Below, piece by piece: positions 13,501 through 25,451 of a stretch of DNA of 64,000 bases. The notes beneath the pieces were generated by a model that ran no database searches, had not been told where the DNA came from, and saw only the letters and a program-made list of their open reading frames with translations. The DNA comes from Hyalella azteca. Its lineage: Eukaryota > Arthropoda > Malacostraca > Amphipoda > Hyalellidae. The stretch's first letter is position 1, and each line of letters starts with the position of its first letter. The DNA lies in NCBI RefSeq assembly GCF_000764305.2, contig NW_025930722.1, positions 62,001 to 126,000 on the forward strand. The letters run 5' to 3'. The translations under genes and the position numbers were made by a program.

Positions 13501-16500
13501 ATAATGGAGCACCCTAAGTGAAAGCAAGGCAGCCAATCTGTCACCATTAAGCTACGTCGTGTTGCTTCATAAGGAGCCATATACTACTGTAATGATTGTG
13601 AAATGTTTGTTAATGTTTGCTGGATGGAAAAGGAAATGCGCGGTATTTTGATGGACATTATACCTTATGTTTTCATCTTTTTTTCTACGTGCAATCCTCA
13701 TTGAAGTGGTGATCCAACAGCGCTGATGAATCTTGGATATATTGTTCTCGTATGCCCTTGCTTTGCCAAAGCTTCAACTACGGAGCTAAGGATTGCTGAG
13801 AATGCTCCGCTGGATGCCTCGGTTCTGAGAGTTGCTTTGCAAAATGCTACAGTTATGGCCATGCTACGCGGAGCACCAGTTGCTTTTATTAAAAATTTGG
13901 ACTAGAATATCCGTCATTTAGTGATCAACTAAAGCAATTTGCCTGAGCTCCGATGAGCTGACGCCAGAGCTCACTTCCAAATATCTTAGCTGCTATTAAA
14001 TACGCTAGAATTTAAGTCACTCTACTTAAGTAGGTCATTAGAAGCAATTATGTTTACCTTGCGTGATACTTCTAGACTTCTTATTCAAATCGCCATTTAA
14101 CTTTACTCCATTATATATATACGTGAATTTCAGGTTTCCGAATTCGAACACCAGTTTGAAGATCTTCTGCGTCTAGATAATCTGGCCAAGGACCCTTCTC
14201 GGTTGTTCCAAACACGCGGCGGCTCTCTTTTGCAGGAAGAAAAGCAGAGGAAAAAAATTAAAGCGGTACGCTGTCGTTTAGTTGGTTCACAATTATCTAT
14301 AGATAATACCTAATAAAATATAATCTAAATGATCTATTGATCATTTTAATATTTCAAATGATCCATTGATCATTTAGAGAATAATTCCTACATTGATTCA
14401 CTCGCCGACTGCATGAATATACCTCAATGCCCGAGGCTGTTTTAAAATTATTTCTCAACCCTCTAAGGCTAACTACAAATCAGTTCTTAGCTAGAATGAG
14501 AGCTACAATACCGAGTGTTCTTCATTATTTGTTTCGACACTGCCGAAAAACTGTATACACGAGTCAGCCAATCATCTCAGAAATTTCTCATCAGCTGAAA
14601 ATTAACGATCATACGCGAAATGGAATATTATTTAGTAAAATGGAAGGAACAAAATGATGTCCTGAAGTAGGTATACTGTGATAGCATTAAGCCTCGAAAT
14701 GCTGGATAGTATTGTTTCTAAACCAATAATAACATTCACGGGACATGATGGAAGTGAATGAAAAAGTACTTGATTTGTACAGGAGTTGCCGCGAGTACAG
14801 GGGAAGTTATGGGCGGTCTATACACGCTACGAGGCTGCGGACCAGCCCAGCCCGCTGGTGCTGGGCCAAACGGTGCCTGAATACATCGAGAGGAAGTGGG
14901 ACGAACATGAGCAAGCAAGACAACTTGATAAAAATGCCAGGGTAAGGATAACTTAAATATTTAATTCAATTATTTATCAATGTTTAGTTCAACTATTTTA
15001 GCCAAAAATTTACTATTCAGTATTCAATTATATTATTTGCTGTAAAACGCCTCTAATTTCAAATCGTTTTTGAACATGGGGCTGCAAATTTTTGTTTCCC
15101 AGATTACTATACATAAAAAGCTTAATATATATTCCAGAAAATGAATTCATCTGGTAAATCAAGCAAGAGTTCAGCGCCTCCTCAAGCAGCGGCAAAAATT
15201 GTTGGTGCACGGCGCACTCCGGTGAGCGGACATCGTCCAGCTGCTGCTAAGCTCCCTCTTCCATCTAAACCAGCTGCTGGTGGCTCTAAATGTGCTGCTG
15301 CTGGCGCTGCTTTCGCCGCCGCTCGTCAGCCCATTGTTGCTTCCCGTGCTGGCAACGATAAAAATATCGACGCTACTCCGGTGTCGCGGAAGCGAGTATT
15401 GACCTTAGAAGAAGCTCCAGAAAACGATGAAGAATCTGAGATGCAGGCCCAGGAATCTGCTACGAAGAAAGCTAAGATCTTGATGCTCACTCCAAGTGTT
15501 CATGATGCAGGTTAGCAAGCTTAAATAAGGCCTTGTTTGATTAAAGGTTGAACGCGCTACCACGCGTTAAATGATAAGGATTCAGTACTGTAGAAAACCC
15601 AGCTAAACTTTGAGCCTCCCTTCAATCTACTTAATTTATACCATCCTCTTACTCTGAACGGATTTACGATATACTTTATGATGAGGTTTCGAAGTCGGAG
15701 CACCAGCTTGACTTTGGACTACGAAGTCCTAAACTCGTCATAAGGTCATAAGGTTTGAATGTTTCTCTCTTAATTTTTTTCAGGTGCTGCTCCAGAGGCG
15801 TCAATTCCTACCACCTCGGAAATGTTCAAATCCCCTGCAAGATTTAACAACGTGATGACAACCGAGAAACACGTGAGTAAAATGGACCGTACTGTAATAT
15901 ACGTGTTCATCGTTCTTCATTCTGTTTGGAAGTTGATAGGGTCACATGTTATATTTTGTTTATGTTGTTGCATAGGTTATATATTAATGCTTGTTGATTC
16001 GTTGAATTGAGTTGAATTTGAGTACCACAGTATGACAGCATGCTTGGACACGGATTGCAGTGCCGAATAATGTCCAAAGCACAACGAGAAACCTCCGTTT
16101 GAATTTTTGCTCTAAAAAGTCAGTGGTATTCTTCTCATGTTCCAGGATCGTTTTCGTTAGAAATGCGATCTGGTGAATTGCAGGACAGTGCCGAAGTTAA
16201 ATACTAAACAGGGTCGCTGAAGCAACAAAAATAACCCTCAGCCTCAAAATAAATAAGTTTGATGATTATGAAGTAACTTCAATTTTCAGCTGGCAAAAAG
16301 CGTGCCGCGAGTGGTGCGGCCGCTCAATCTGCAAGTTCCCAACGTTCTCATTACCGATGCGACGCTGGACTATCTTAAATTCGAGGTGAGATTTCTTAAG
16401 AGGAAACCTGAATGGAATTTTCACTCTTTGAAATTCCATAGGTGTAGTTTTCGCTCACAACAGTGCCCTCATGTGTGAATTGTAGGACTTTTGAATGAAC

Positions 16501-16744
16501 TGAATGTTATATATATTGATTGAGAGCGATGCTCTTCCACGTTTTATTAATAATTTAATTTGTAGACAATAGGTAATTTTGATATTCTGGTGTGCAGCAC
16601 CAGCTTCGGTCGAGTCAGGATCAACTGAACAGCACGTCGGTCGACCAACCGCTGTATAAAGAGAACAATCCAACAGCTTTGCCTGATGCCGACCTCCACT
16701 CACGCGATGTCTTCTTACATCCAAATGGCAACCAGTCCCAGTGA
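7556..16744 (+). CDS. PRC1: PRC1/Ase1/Feo microtubule-bundling protein, 15 coding exons
   Basis: MAP65-family crosslinker of antiparallel microtubules in the anaphase midzone, needed for cytokinesis (known for the family). I joined exons 7556-7581, 8071-8197, 8601-8699, 9111-9260, 10136-10249, 11702-11857, 12119-12283, 12709-12850, 13298-13389, 14134-14265, 14783-14941, 15138-15510, 15784-15872, 16290-16385 and 16598-16744. All introns are GT-AG and all phases fit, giving 688 residues (human PRC1 is about 620). The N-terminal half is coiled-coil/rod-like; residues about 10-86 match the PRC1 dimerisation region (LSHIWQAIGL). The MAP65 signature is at residues 376-396: KDPSRLF, then TRGGSLLQEEKQR. 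From about residue 455 the tail is Ala/Pro/Lys-rich and probably disordered, with a basic RKR, a CDK-type site KSPAR and a KEN box at 661-663. The start sits in a good context (cagccATGG). The donor after exon 6 (GTTAAT) is weak. Family identity is secure; exact ends of exons 1 and 15 are less so. Confidence 0.95.
9961..10113 (-). mobile_element. copy 1 of the ~145-bp four-copy repeat, in PRC1 intron 4
   Basis: Read on the minus strand it starts ACTCAGTACTCACTGCAG, passes through a (GACA)n-like stretch and ends with GTGCTATAA. It matches the three other copies along its whole length but is the most diverged. It ends 22 bp before exon 5 of PRC1. See the copies at 26535, 29859 and 45981. Confidence 0.8.
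10872..11197. mobile_element. 326-bp foldback MITE of Tc1/mariner type in PRC1 intron 5
   Basis: The element begins CAGTGGGGGGAAATAAATA and ends with the reverse complement. A TA lies on each side (10870-10871 and 11198-11199), the mariner-type target duplication. The two arms are near-perfect inverted copies for about 140 bp, with only scattered differences, and the centre is short. It has no coding capacity. It lies well inside the intron, away from both splice sites. Confidence 0.9.
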
Positions 16745-16755
16745 TGATGTTTCGT

Positions 16756-16761
16756 ATTAAA
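16756..16761 (+). terminator. candidate poly(A) signal of PRC1 (ATTAAA)
   Basis: ATTAAA, the commonest variant of AATAAA, lies 12 bases after the stop codon. It would give a very short 3' UTR. An AATAAA also occurs near 17934, so a longer 3' UTR is possible. Confidence 0.35.
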
Positions 16762-19700
16762 GCTCTATCATAGCGTCAACGATTACGGCATAAATAGATT
16801 CGCCATCTCAGTTTGTGACTGACTTGTCTCGGGCTGGCGGCACCAGAATTGGTCTTGTCCATACTTTGGATGTAATCAGCATTTACAGTGCATTTCTTAG
16901 ATTTTAGTTTCCTGTGACGCTTTTATTTCTTACTGGGATTTTTTCCTATTTCTTCGTTTACTTTCTGATGAAGGTATTTTTTCCAGTACGGTAATCACAA
17001 CTCATAAGTCTCGGATCATCCACTGATATTTGTTTGCCAATGGAATATTCACAGAAAAGAATTTGTTCCTCAGCGACGAATCTTGATTATAAAAAAAAAA
17101 TCTTACGTTCAACAGGTTAGATATTCAGAATTGAAAGCCTATTGGCAATTATTGATTTGTGTAGAGGATTTAGATCGACTAGAAACGGAATTGGCATTCG
17201 TTGCCATTTAATTTCAAATATATTTTCCTTGGAAATCTCTGGAAAATGTATATTTACGCTGCATTGAAATGTAGGAGATGTATGCTGCAATGTTCAATGA
17301 TGAGGTTTGGCTGCTACTTGGTTTCTTTAGCATACATTAAATTCAAGTTCCGGAAGCTATTTACAAAATTAACTCTTCGTTGTACGTTTCAGATTTTTTG
17401 ATTTTTAAAAGATATAGACATGAAGCTAATAATAGCAGTTGATAGTTTTATTCAAAAGGTTACTGATCCAAAGCTTGTTCACTTGATACAAAGGTAAAAT
17501 GAGAAAATTTTATTTGTCTTCCTTCGTGTTAATGCACTTAGCGAATCAAATTGTATGCTTATATCGAATTGGCGTCATACCTATTAATAAATTTTTTTAC
17601 GTGCCTGGAAAAATTTTGATAATCTTGTTTTATAAAAGAGACGTTCAGTTTGTTGCTGATTGAAATGTATTCGTACTTTATGCCACTACGGATTCTGTCA
17701 GACCATATGTTGCGCATTGCAGTTCCAATGTGCGTACGCTCAAGTATCCTGCAAAGTTGGCCAAACTTGAAAAATACGAACCGTTAAATATTGTGCAGAA
17801 ATGATTAGAGTAAATACATTGGCGGGAAATAGACAACGATTTTTTGGAATACCGGAGATATTTCACCACTACTCCTACGAGCACTGTCTGCAATATTTAA
17901 AAACTTTGCACTCTCAAATTTGGGCCTTTGTAAAATAAAACCTGATATCGGAGTTTGTTCTTAATGGTAATTTTTCCTTCTTATTCAAAGCCCAATCTGT
18001 TGTTTTTCTTTTTACCGGTTTATCATTGAGGTTCTACATATGTTTGATGAGAACTGTTCTTAGAAGGTATTTTACCCTTGTTACAACTCCAATGTGGCTT
18101 TAGCATATTTGATAAATGGTGGTAACCCTCACATATTTACGGACTGAGGATTGTTGCTCTACTTGAAGCATTCATCTGATTTTATGTAAGCATTCCTGTT
18201 GAGTTCACGCTACCTTTTCAGTTAATATTTGTTCATGAACGGAAAGCATTGTGCCTTCGCCCGCGACGTGAGCAACGTTGACTGCTCGAAGACCTTGTAA
18301 TTGACTGCGCAAGACCGACACATTTGTTATGCTGGACGCTTCTCAATGTTCTGAGGCAGCGATTAATACAACGCAGTCGTGAGTAAACAGCGCGGAAACA
18401 AAATGATTTTGGAATCTTGATGTGGTACTCGTATTTAGTATCGGCCATTTAACGTACGGATTTTTTAATCGTATAACACGCATCCTCTACAAACGTGAAT
18501 TCTGTTAATGAATATTAATCATGATTAATATCCTGTACATACTACTTAACATTAGTATAACAATGCTTGCATAAGATTTAGTTATGTTTGAATGATCAGT
18601 TTTTTGTTGTATTACAGTAAACGATGCTACGAAAATCCTTCATGAAAGTTACTTATAATTTAACCTTCTAGCGCTGGTCTGCGCTCGTAATGGTTAGACT
18701 CGAGGCTTCAGTAGCAAGGGTCTTGCTCGTTTCTAATTTATTGTGATTAATCATAAGAGCCTGTCTATACCTGCTGCTGAAAAATTAGGTTCACGCACCG
18801 CATATTTTGAAAATGAATTTGGTTAGAAATCGTCTTTTATTTGCTATACTTAGTAAGTGATCGGAAGATCAATAACGGTTAGCCACCGATGCTAAAGAAT
18901 TTTGCACTTAGTTTTGTGCAGAATTATAAGTAACCAGTCAAACTCTGCCTGTGAAACGAAATCAAGATAAAAGTATCTGTTGGGATCAACAAATGGAGAC
19001 ATTTCATGGTATGAAGAACTTATCTCCTATGTTGTAATGATTGAACGAATGTGAATTATATGAATGATACGAGCTTGGTAGACGTCGCACGCGGTTCTGT
19101 GTTCGGTCAAGTGTACTTGATTGCCTTGAACAAATAACGGTTACCGCAATATTTTATAGCGTGAATATCGGCAAGAGGATAAAATGCTCGCGTAATTATC
19201 ATCCGAGAATCGTGTGACTATGTTTTATATCAGGCTTGCTAAGAACAATGCATTGAGATCGTGTAGAAAATATTGAGCCTGAAAAATTCTGATGACCGCG
19301 GAATTTGAAATGTTTCAAAAATTAATGGAATATTTCTGGCTTTAGTTCGAAGAATTAACGAAGAAAACGTCTTACCGTTTGAGCGATTTATAAAAATATG
19401 ATTAAATGATCTACTGTATTGTGGGCAAGGTTCTTAAAATTTAGCTTTGAATTAAGCAGTCAGCACTATTGAAAATGGCGTTCATGATAAAATTCCAGTT
19501 TCCATGTTAATTCTTGATGGTTCTCGCTTTATTTCAAATAGTTCCATAAATTTTTTCTGGGAGTGCTGACATTATCGGACCGGTTGCCAGCTAGTGTAAT
19601 GTGGCGCCAACTACATTACTTCTTATATTTATACATTATATTATATATTTCTTAGAGCATCGACTTACGGTCTCTAAACGTTCAGATAAGAACGTCTCGC

Positions 19701-19850
19701 TATGCCTAGCTCACATATGTTATCAAACTCGTGTTTTACTGCTCGTAAGCGGTCCATTGATAACCGCCGTGCTTTGCTATGCACTAGAGGATCGGTGATT
19801 TCAATATGGGTCACACTGAGTGTTTCAGAGGAATATCGGCGTTCAAAGGC
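16762..19850. other. spacer downstream of PRC1, no gene recognised
   Basis: About 3 kb of AT-rich DNA. It probably includes PRC1 3' UTR if the distal AATAAA is used. Small frames at 17201-17401 (+) and 18233-18448 (-) have no recognisable domain and no coding signal beyond openness. Confidence 0.4.
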
Positions 19851-21180
19851 TTAAAAGTAGAGATTGGAATTACAATAGTAGCCTATCGTAATTACTGACA
19901 ATTGTACTGTTAATAATCGAAATCCTACATTAAACACCATTAACAGGGTGGCCTGTGTTTTCAACGTGGTTGTACCGTCCACTAAAACACACTTCTTCAG
20001 GTTGACCAGGAGGTTGAAATGATGTAAAAAGTCGGCACCCAGTATATGTTGTATCAAATTAACGATCAAAAACCCCCACCTAAATGTCCGTCGTAGGCCG
20101 AAATCCAAAGTGAGCGATTTTTCTCCGAATTAAGATAAGGATGATCCGTTCGCTGCGTAGAGATGTGACGTTGGTAGCTTCAGACGGTCGATCGTAGACG
20201 CTGTAAGTATGCTTACAGCTGCACCGGTGTCAATTGAAAAGTTACAAATTACTGTGACGATCTGGAGTCGTAAAACACGGCATTTGCGAGAGGTAGACGT
20301 CGTCATCACTCGCGCCTCTCGTTTCCTTTTATAGGTGCGAGGAGAAACGCATTATCGTGCTGCCGTTCCGAAACGCTTGCGGTTGCAGCGCTGCTGACGC
20401 GAAGCTGCGGAATTGTTTTGTACCGGGGGCTGCGGTGTTGTGCGTGCCTGTGGCGGTCTCTTGAAGAGGAACGAGATCTGTCCTCGTTTTTCTTTACCAT
20501 GTTGAGTAATCTCGAACTTGATCCGTAAGGTCAGATACTTTCTTCTTCAAGTCGAGTATTTGGGAATTTGAATGGGGCGATGTTTTTTGCTGCATCAACA
20601 CAGTTCTCGTCGACGTCCATAACGCCGGCTGCAATGTTTTTCAAGGTCTCTAGTGCCGTATCCGCTGGCATCGTCGCTAAAACTCGCTGGATCGAGATGG
20701 GAAGCTTCTGTGTAAAAAGCTCCCGGAGTAATTTATTGTAAAATTTTTTGCTGTCATGCTGGAATAGGCTCTGCATATGACGTAGAAGCTGTGATGGCTT
20801 ACGATCACCAAGGTCTTCTTTAGTAAAGAGCTGCCGGAATCGCTCACGTTCAGAAATCGCGGCATGATCAATTAAAGCTTGTTTAATTAAACAATATGAC
20901 GGTTGAGCACAAAAATATCGCGCATTTCTGCTATTAATTTATACGGAAGAGCGGACACTTAGTGATTATACATGGTACAGCTTGGTGTGATGCCGTGTAG
21001 GCTGAAATTTGTCTCGGCAGATGCAAACCAGGCAGCGGGCCTTGCCTCCATAATTGCGGAAGATTCAGTGCGACTACCGATACAGACGGTGTGTCGCTTG
21101 CCATGTCTACGTCCGACTTAGTTGAAGCAGCAGGGCTGACCGGTGTCAGGGTAGGAGATCTTGCAGTTATGCCGGTCATG
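19851..21180 (-). pseudogene. Ty3/Gypsy retrotransposon relic: Gag and aspartic protease
   Basis: Read on the minus strand. A Gag N-terminus (LPQLWRQ, then PAAWFASAE in a shifted frame, then IAEMRDIF) runs from 21180. Next comes the Gag core around 20870-20531, with FTKEDLGDRKPSQLLRHM and RVLATMPADTALETL. A decayed Cys/His region follows near 20350. Last is a retropepsin domain with the active-site motif DTGA at 20220-20231, followed by YAANGS and ILGADFL. Several frameshifts and stops break it, and reverse transcriptase and integrase are absent, so it is truncated and dead. In the intact family these parts form virus-like particles and process Gag-Pol. Confidence 0.88.
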
Positions 21181-21364
21181 GTTTCAAGGAAAGCCACGTG
21201 TATGAAACAACCTTTGTGTGCACAGCAGTAAACACAGGGAGTAAGGCTACCGCCGTGCAAACTCCGTGTGGGGGCTGCTTCCGTCCACGCTGCTTAGTGA
21301 TCGTTGCCCTAGTGCAGAGTGAATCGAGGAAGAGGGAGTGAATTATGTTGAGATCTCAGGGTCA

Positions 21365-21380
21365 CCAGTTGCGAGACAGT
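21365..21380 (-). other. possible Gypsy leader/primer-binding site next to an LTR end
   Basis: On the minus strand a sequence ending TCTCGCA is followed by ACTGGTGACCCTGAGATC, much like the GGTGACC leader just inside many Gypsy LTRs. It lies about 190 bp upstream of the Gag start. The LTR would then extend to higher coordinates; I could not fix its outer end. Confidence 0.35.
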
Positions 21381-21599
21381 GAACTCTCTTGCGCTCGGGG
21401 TCATTAGAAATTAGAAGTAAGACTTGGGAATACTAACAGCACGGTACCAGTCCTTTGACTTCTAAACGCGTGCCAAACTTTGCTTGTACCCTAATGCTTC
21501 GTCCTATGGTTCGGCTAAGCCTAGGCGTTGAAGTCAGTGACCAGATTGCGCTAGCGTCTCATAATCGTTAATCGTATAGGGGAATGAGACACGGCAGGT

Positions 21600-23214
21600 A
21601 CATTGGTAACTAATATTCAACACTATTTACATTATAGTTGGCAAATATTAATGACGATAGATAATAATGAGTTCGCGTTGACTAGTAACTACGCTAAATT
21701 ATAATAGGCTGACGACTGCCAAGAAATGAGTTGCGGAGTTAACTGAAGGAAATGTATATGCATGGTCGCTACAGATTCTTCGAATGAGCTGCTGAAATTG
21801 AATACTTCTTGAGCAGCATATTACTCGCGGCTGGATTTTTAATTTTAACGGAAATCAGTAGCGATTTTTCAACGCTAGGTTTTCGTTCACATTGCACGTG
21901 TTTTGATATCAATCCTCTGATTAGGCTGCGCATGAACAGTATTCACGTTTCTTACCCAGAACGGAACCGTATAAGTTAAAATTAACTCCTTGCCTGAGCG
22001 GCGGGTGGTGTGTAAACTTTCGAAAGATGTATCACTCAACGCCCGTATTACGCTGCTGCTGATATATAAGACTTATATGCTAATATTTCTGACCTGCAAT
22101 GGAGCGGAAAAGTCTCGCGTTTTCTCCGTCTAAATTTGCTCAGCGATCTCAGAGTCTCACGTGTAATAGACGCCGGAGATTCAGTACAAACTTCAGGAGA
22201 CGAATTTCAAAGTAAATTTTTGGACTGTGTTTGAGGCATTGCATTTCTTGACTTGAAACCGAATATTGAGGGAAGCCCACGCTGGGAAAATTCTGATGAA
22301 ATTCTGGATGGACGTAAGATTTATTGTAACTTCAAACTCAGCTCATTTTTGATCCCCAGCTTGAAAAAAATTGTTCTTGCCTCTTGCGCAGCGTTGCTGA
22401 TTGCATTATTGTAATCGACTTGCATGAACTTACTGCATGAGGCCTGGCTTGAATATAGGCTCAAATATAATTAACTATTTAAACATTTATTTAATATCGC
22501 GTTTGCTTGCTAGGTATACAACACAATGTCATTGGATAAAATAAATCGAACAGCAGTTTAACCAGTAGTTTAACCTAAGTATATATGAAGATTTACAATA
22601 CGATTTCTTTTCTGTAGAAGCATCAATGGAAATTTGTGCTTCCATATCGCGTCAAAAACATTCCATTGAATTAATATATCGTCTGAAAGTTAAGGCAAGG
22701 AGCGAAAAATCACAGTGTGGGGTAGAAAAGCGTAAGTTTGTATTAATTCAAATGAAACCGCGACACGCGACTCAAATGCGTGAAGGCATGGATATGCATG
22801 CAAGCTGAACTTATTCGGATATTTTATGTTCGGCTGATGAGTATGCAGCATCTGCTAATGATGGTATCCTGTATATCATCATAGCACAAATCAAACACAC
22901 AAATGCACAATTAAATTTTGTAATGTAAAGAAATAGGCACCTTTACTCAAATGCAAAAATATTACTGAATTCTACCGCGACACATCTTCCTTGTGGCAGC
23001 AAAAGAAACTATTATCTGTCGCCCGGTTGATCTGTGCGCAGTCAATTGAGAGACAGTTTATAAGGCAGCGTCCAGAGCAGGAAGGAGGGCGGCGGGCGCG
23101 CATTAAGGCAGGAAACTCTGACTAATTGCATCGGGGCGGCGACCTGCCGAACGAGCGACGCAAGATTCCGGTCATGAGGTCACCGAGGGGAAAGGATGGC
23201 CTAACCTGCGGAAT
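21600..23214. other. unassigned spacer
   Basis: No gene recognised. The 22626-22808 open frame shows no domain. Confidence 0.35.
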
Positions 23215-23350
23215 GGTTGGGTTAAACTAGGCAGAAGATGGGTTAACATGGGGCAGAACAGAGATGGGTTAACATGGGGCAGAACAGAGATTGGTTAAGA
23301 TGGGGCAGAACAGAGATGGGTTAACCTGGGGCAGAACAGCTAGAGACGGG
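23215..23350. repeat. 26-bp minisatellite, about 5 units
   Basis: The unit GATGGGTTAACATGGGGCAG plus AACAGA repeats at 23237, 23263, 23289 and 23315 with few changes; the flanking units are decayed. Confidence 0.9.
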
Positions 23351-23490
23351 ATAACCGTGAAAGAATGAAATTGATAACTGAATTGAATGAAACACCAAAG
23401 GATGAAATTGACGTGTCGCGCTCACGGAGATAGTCGGTCCAGATGTTCCACTTGGTGCGAGTCACCGGATTATCTAAATAATATACGTTT

Positions 23491-23756
23491 AAGGGCAGGG
23501 TGGCCCAGTGGTTAAAGTTCAGAGTACCAGGATTGGGGCAGAGAGGCGCGGGTTCGATCCCAGCTCTGTGCGCCAGTTTCTGGTCAGAATCGGCAAGGAG
23601 GCCGGGCGGTTGCGCAAAGCAAAATTGAAGCAGTGAGCTGCGAGTTCAAGACCGCAAGAAGCTGTGGATGTTCTGCGATGTTAAGAATCGGCGACAGGCC
23701 TACGGCCTACTAACGCTGAAACCGCGATTACAATTATTATAAAAATTACTTGTTAA
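23491..23756 (+). mobile_element. tRNA-derived SINE
   Basis: The 5' part is tRNA-like. It has an A box TGGCCCAGTGG (23501-23511) and a B box GGTTCGATCCC (23551-23561), the internal RNA polymerase III promoter. The anticodon region does not fold well and the body continues for about 180 bp, so this is not a functional tRNA gene. The 3' part (AAGAATCGGCGACAGGCC at 23684-23701) is shared with the LINE fragment at 34041-34618, as expected if that LINE type mobilises it. The tail is AT-rich. Confidence 0.85.
23501..23561 (+). promoter_or_regulatory. RNA polymerase III type 2 internal promoter (A and B boxes)
   Basis: A box at 23501-23511 and B box at 23551-23561, 39 bases apart, fit the tRNA-type promoter of the SINE. 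Both are near consensus, so this copy could in principle still be transcribed. Confidence 0.7.
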
Positions 23757-23758
23757 AG

Positions 23759-24407
23759 ACAACACTTCTATCCAGTGTCTCTGGTGTTACACATGTACAA
23801 TGAATTTCTAATTTTATTGTGAAATATTAAAAATATCAAATTTTTATTTTTATTTTCAAAATTGAAAAAAAAAATAATTTAAATTTTTCAAAATTATTTG
23901 TTCTGTCAATTGATACATGCATTGTCTCCGACTTTACACAAGTATGCAAAATTTCAGATCGATTGGAGCGGTAGAAGTGTGTTAAATATAGATTATAGGT
24001 TATGTAGCAGACAAAAAAAAAAAATTAATTTTTATATCAAAAATAATTTTTTTTAAATTTTCAAAATTATTTATTCTGTCAACCGATTCATGCATTGTCT
24101 CCAACTTTACACAAGTGTGCAAATTTTCAGATCGATTGGAGTGGTAGAAGGGTGTTAAATATCAATTATAGGTTATGTAGCAGACAAAAAAAAAAATTAT
24201 TTTTTTTAATATCAAAAATAATTTTTTTTAAATTTTCAAAATTATTTATTCTGTCAATCGATTCATGCATTGTGTCCAACTTTACACAAGTGTGCAAATT
24301 TTCAGATCGATTGGAGTGGTAGAAGTGTGTTAAATATCGATCCTAAGATCTGTAGAAGACAGACAGACAGACAAACAACAAGAAGTGAAGTTAAAGAGAA
24401 GTGTTGT
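23759..24407 (-). mobile_element. TIR element (ACAACACTTCT family) with three internal ~174-bp repeats
   Basis: It starts ACAACACTTCT at 23759 and ends AGAAGTGTTGT at 24407. Inside, a block containing TTCTGTCAA, GATTCATGCATTGTCTCC, TTTCAGATCGATTGGAG and GTAGCAGACAAAA repeats at 23901, 24074 and 24249, so the period is 173-175 bp. The orientation is opposite to the copies at 6584 and 46850. It directly abuts the SINE. Confidence 0.8.
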
Positions 24408-25297
24408 GAAATGAATATAGTTTTCCTGCCTCACTTGCCCTTCTCTGTGTCGTAGATTTAAAGGGCTCCTGAGGTGCAAGGGAACGACTCATAAATGGAC
24501 TTAGAAAGGCAAATTGGTTCCATTTTCATCAAGCCATTAACTCAAACAAGAGGGTCATCGTGCCTACTGGGATTCGTGTCATTGTTGGGACAATATTTTG
24601 CAATTCTTGTGTAACTCGTATTGTTTTATATGAGTATAAATAAATCTTCCTGCATAGATCGAATATCGTTAAGTTATCACAGCGCAGCTCTGGTACCGAG
24701 CACGAGTGGTGTCACGACATTAATTTACAATATTATGTCTGGTATGCGTATGAAAGGAACCCAGAAAACTAGAGCAGTTGCGTGCATTTATAAATGTTTA
24801 ATTCTAATGTGCATCTTGTAAAGATCGTTGAACGTAGAGGCTAAACTGCTGTCTTAATGCCTCAGCTGTCATGTTTATCTATTGGTCGTCTAGGACCAAT
24901 AGATAAATCAGGACCGATAGATAGGACCAGCTAGCTTCAGATCCATGAAATTTCCTGGATGTTAGTTCCTGTACGATGCCGACAACACCTGTCATAACTT
25001 TCCTTTGCAAATTATGCATTAAGGACAGTTCTAGTGCCCGTGCAATGGGTCCGCTCGACAAGCCGTACGCAAGATGCGTGCGTCATCTGTACATAGTCAT
25101 CTTTAACTGTTTTCAGTCATTTGTCCGGGCAACGAGCTTCAATTTTATCGGTGGCACACTATTTAATTCAGTAAAGATTTTGTACATATTATGCTAGCAC
25201 TTTGTACAGTGCATTTTATTCGTTGCATTAATTATGGTTGTCCTGATATTTTGACTCATGGCCAATCTCAACGTTGAAGGTCCTTGACGCTTTGCTC
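24408..25297. other. unassigned spacer
   Basis: No gene assigned. A GC-richer patch at 24976-25090 is open in frames on both strands, but I recognise no family. ACCAATAGATAAATCAGGACC-like short repeats lie at 24883-24928. Confidence 0.35.
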
Positions 25298-25451
25298 TAC
25301 AGGGTCCGCCATATTTATGGCAACGGGTGTTTACTATATAAAATAAATTGGTTTCTAGGAGACTTTTCTTTTCTAATTTAGCCTAATATCATCTATTAAT
25401 TCATCTATTTTATACTGAAGAAGTCTAAGGTGTTTAAATTTACTATTACTT

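Noticed and set aside
15141..15515. PRC1 exon 12 as a separate small gene starting at the ATG at 15141
   Set aside because: It is in phase with exon 11 and preceded by ATTCCAG, so it is an internal exon.
23491..23575. tRNA gene
   Set aside because: A and B boxes are present, but the arms do not form a proper cloverleaf and the sequence continues as a SINE body.
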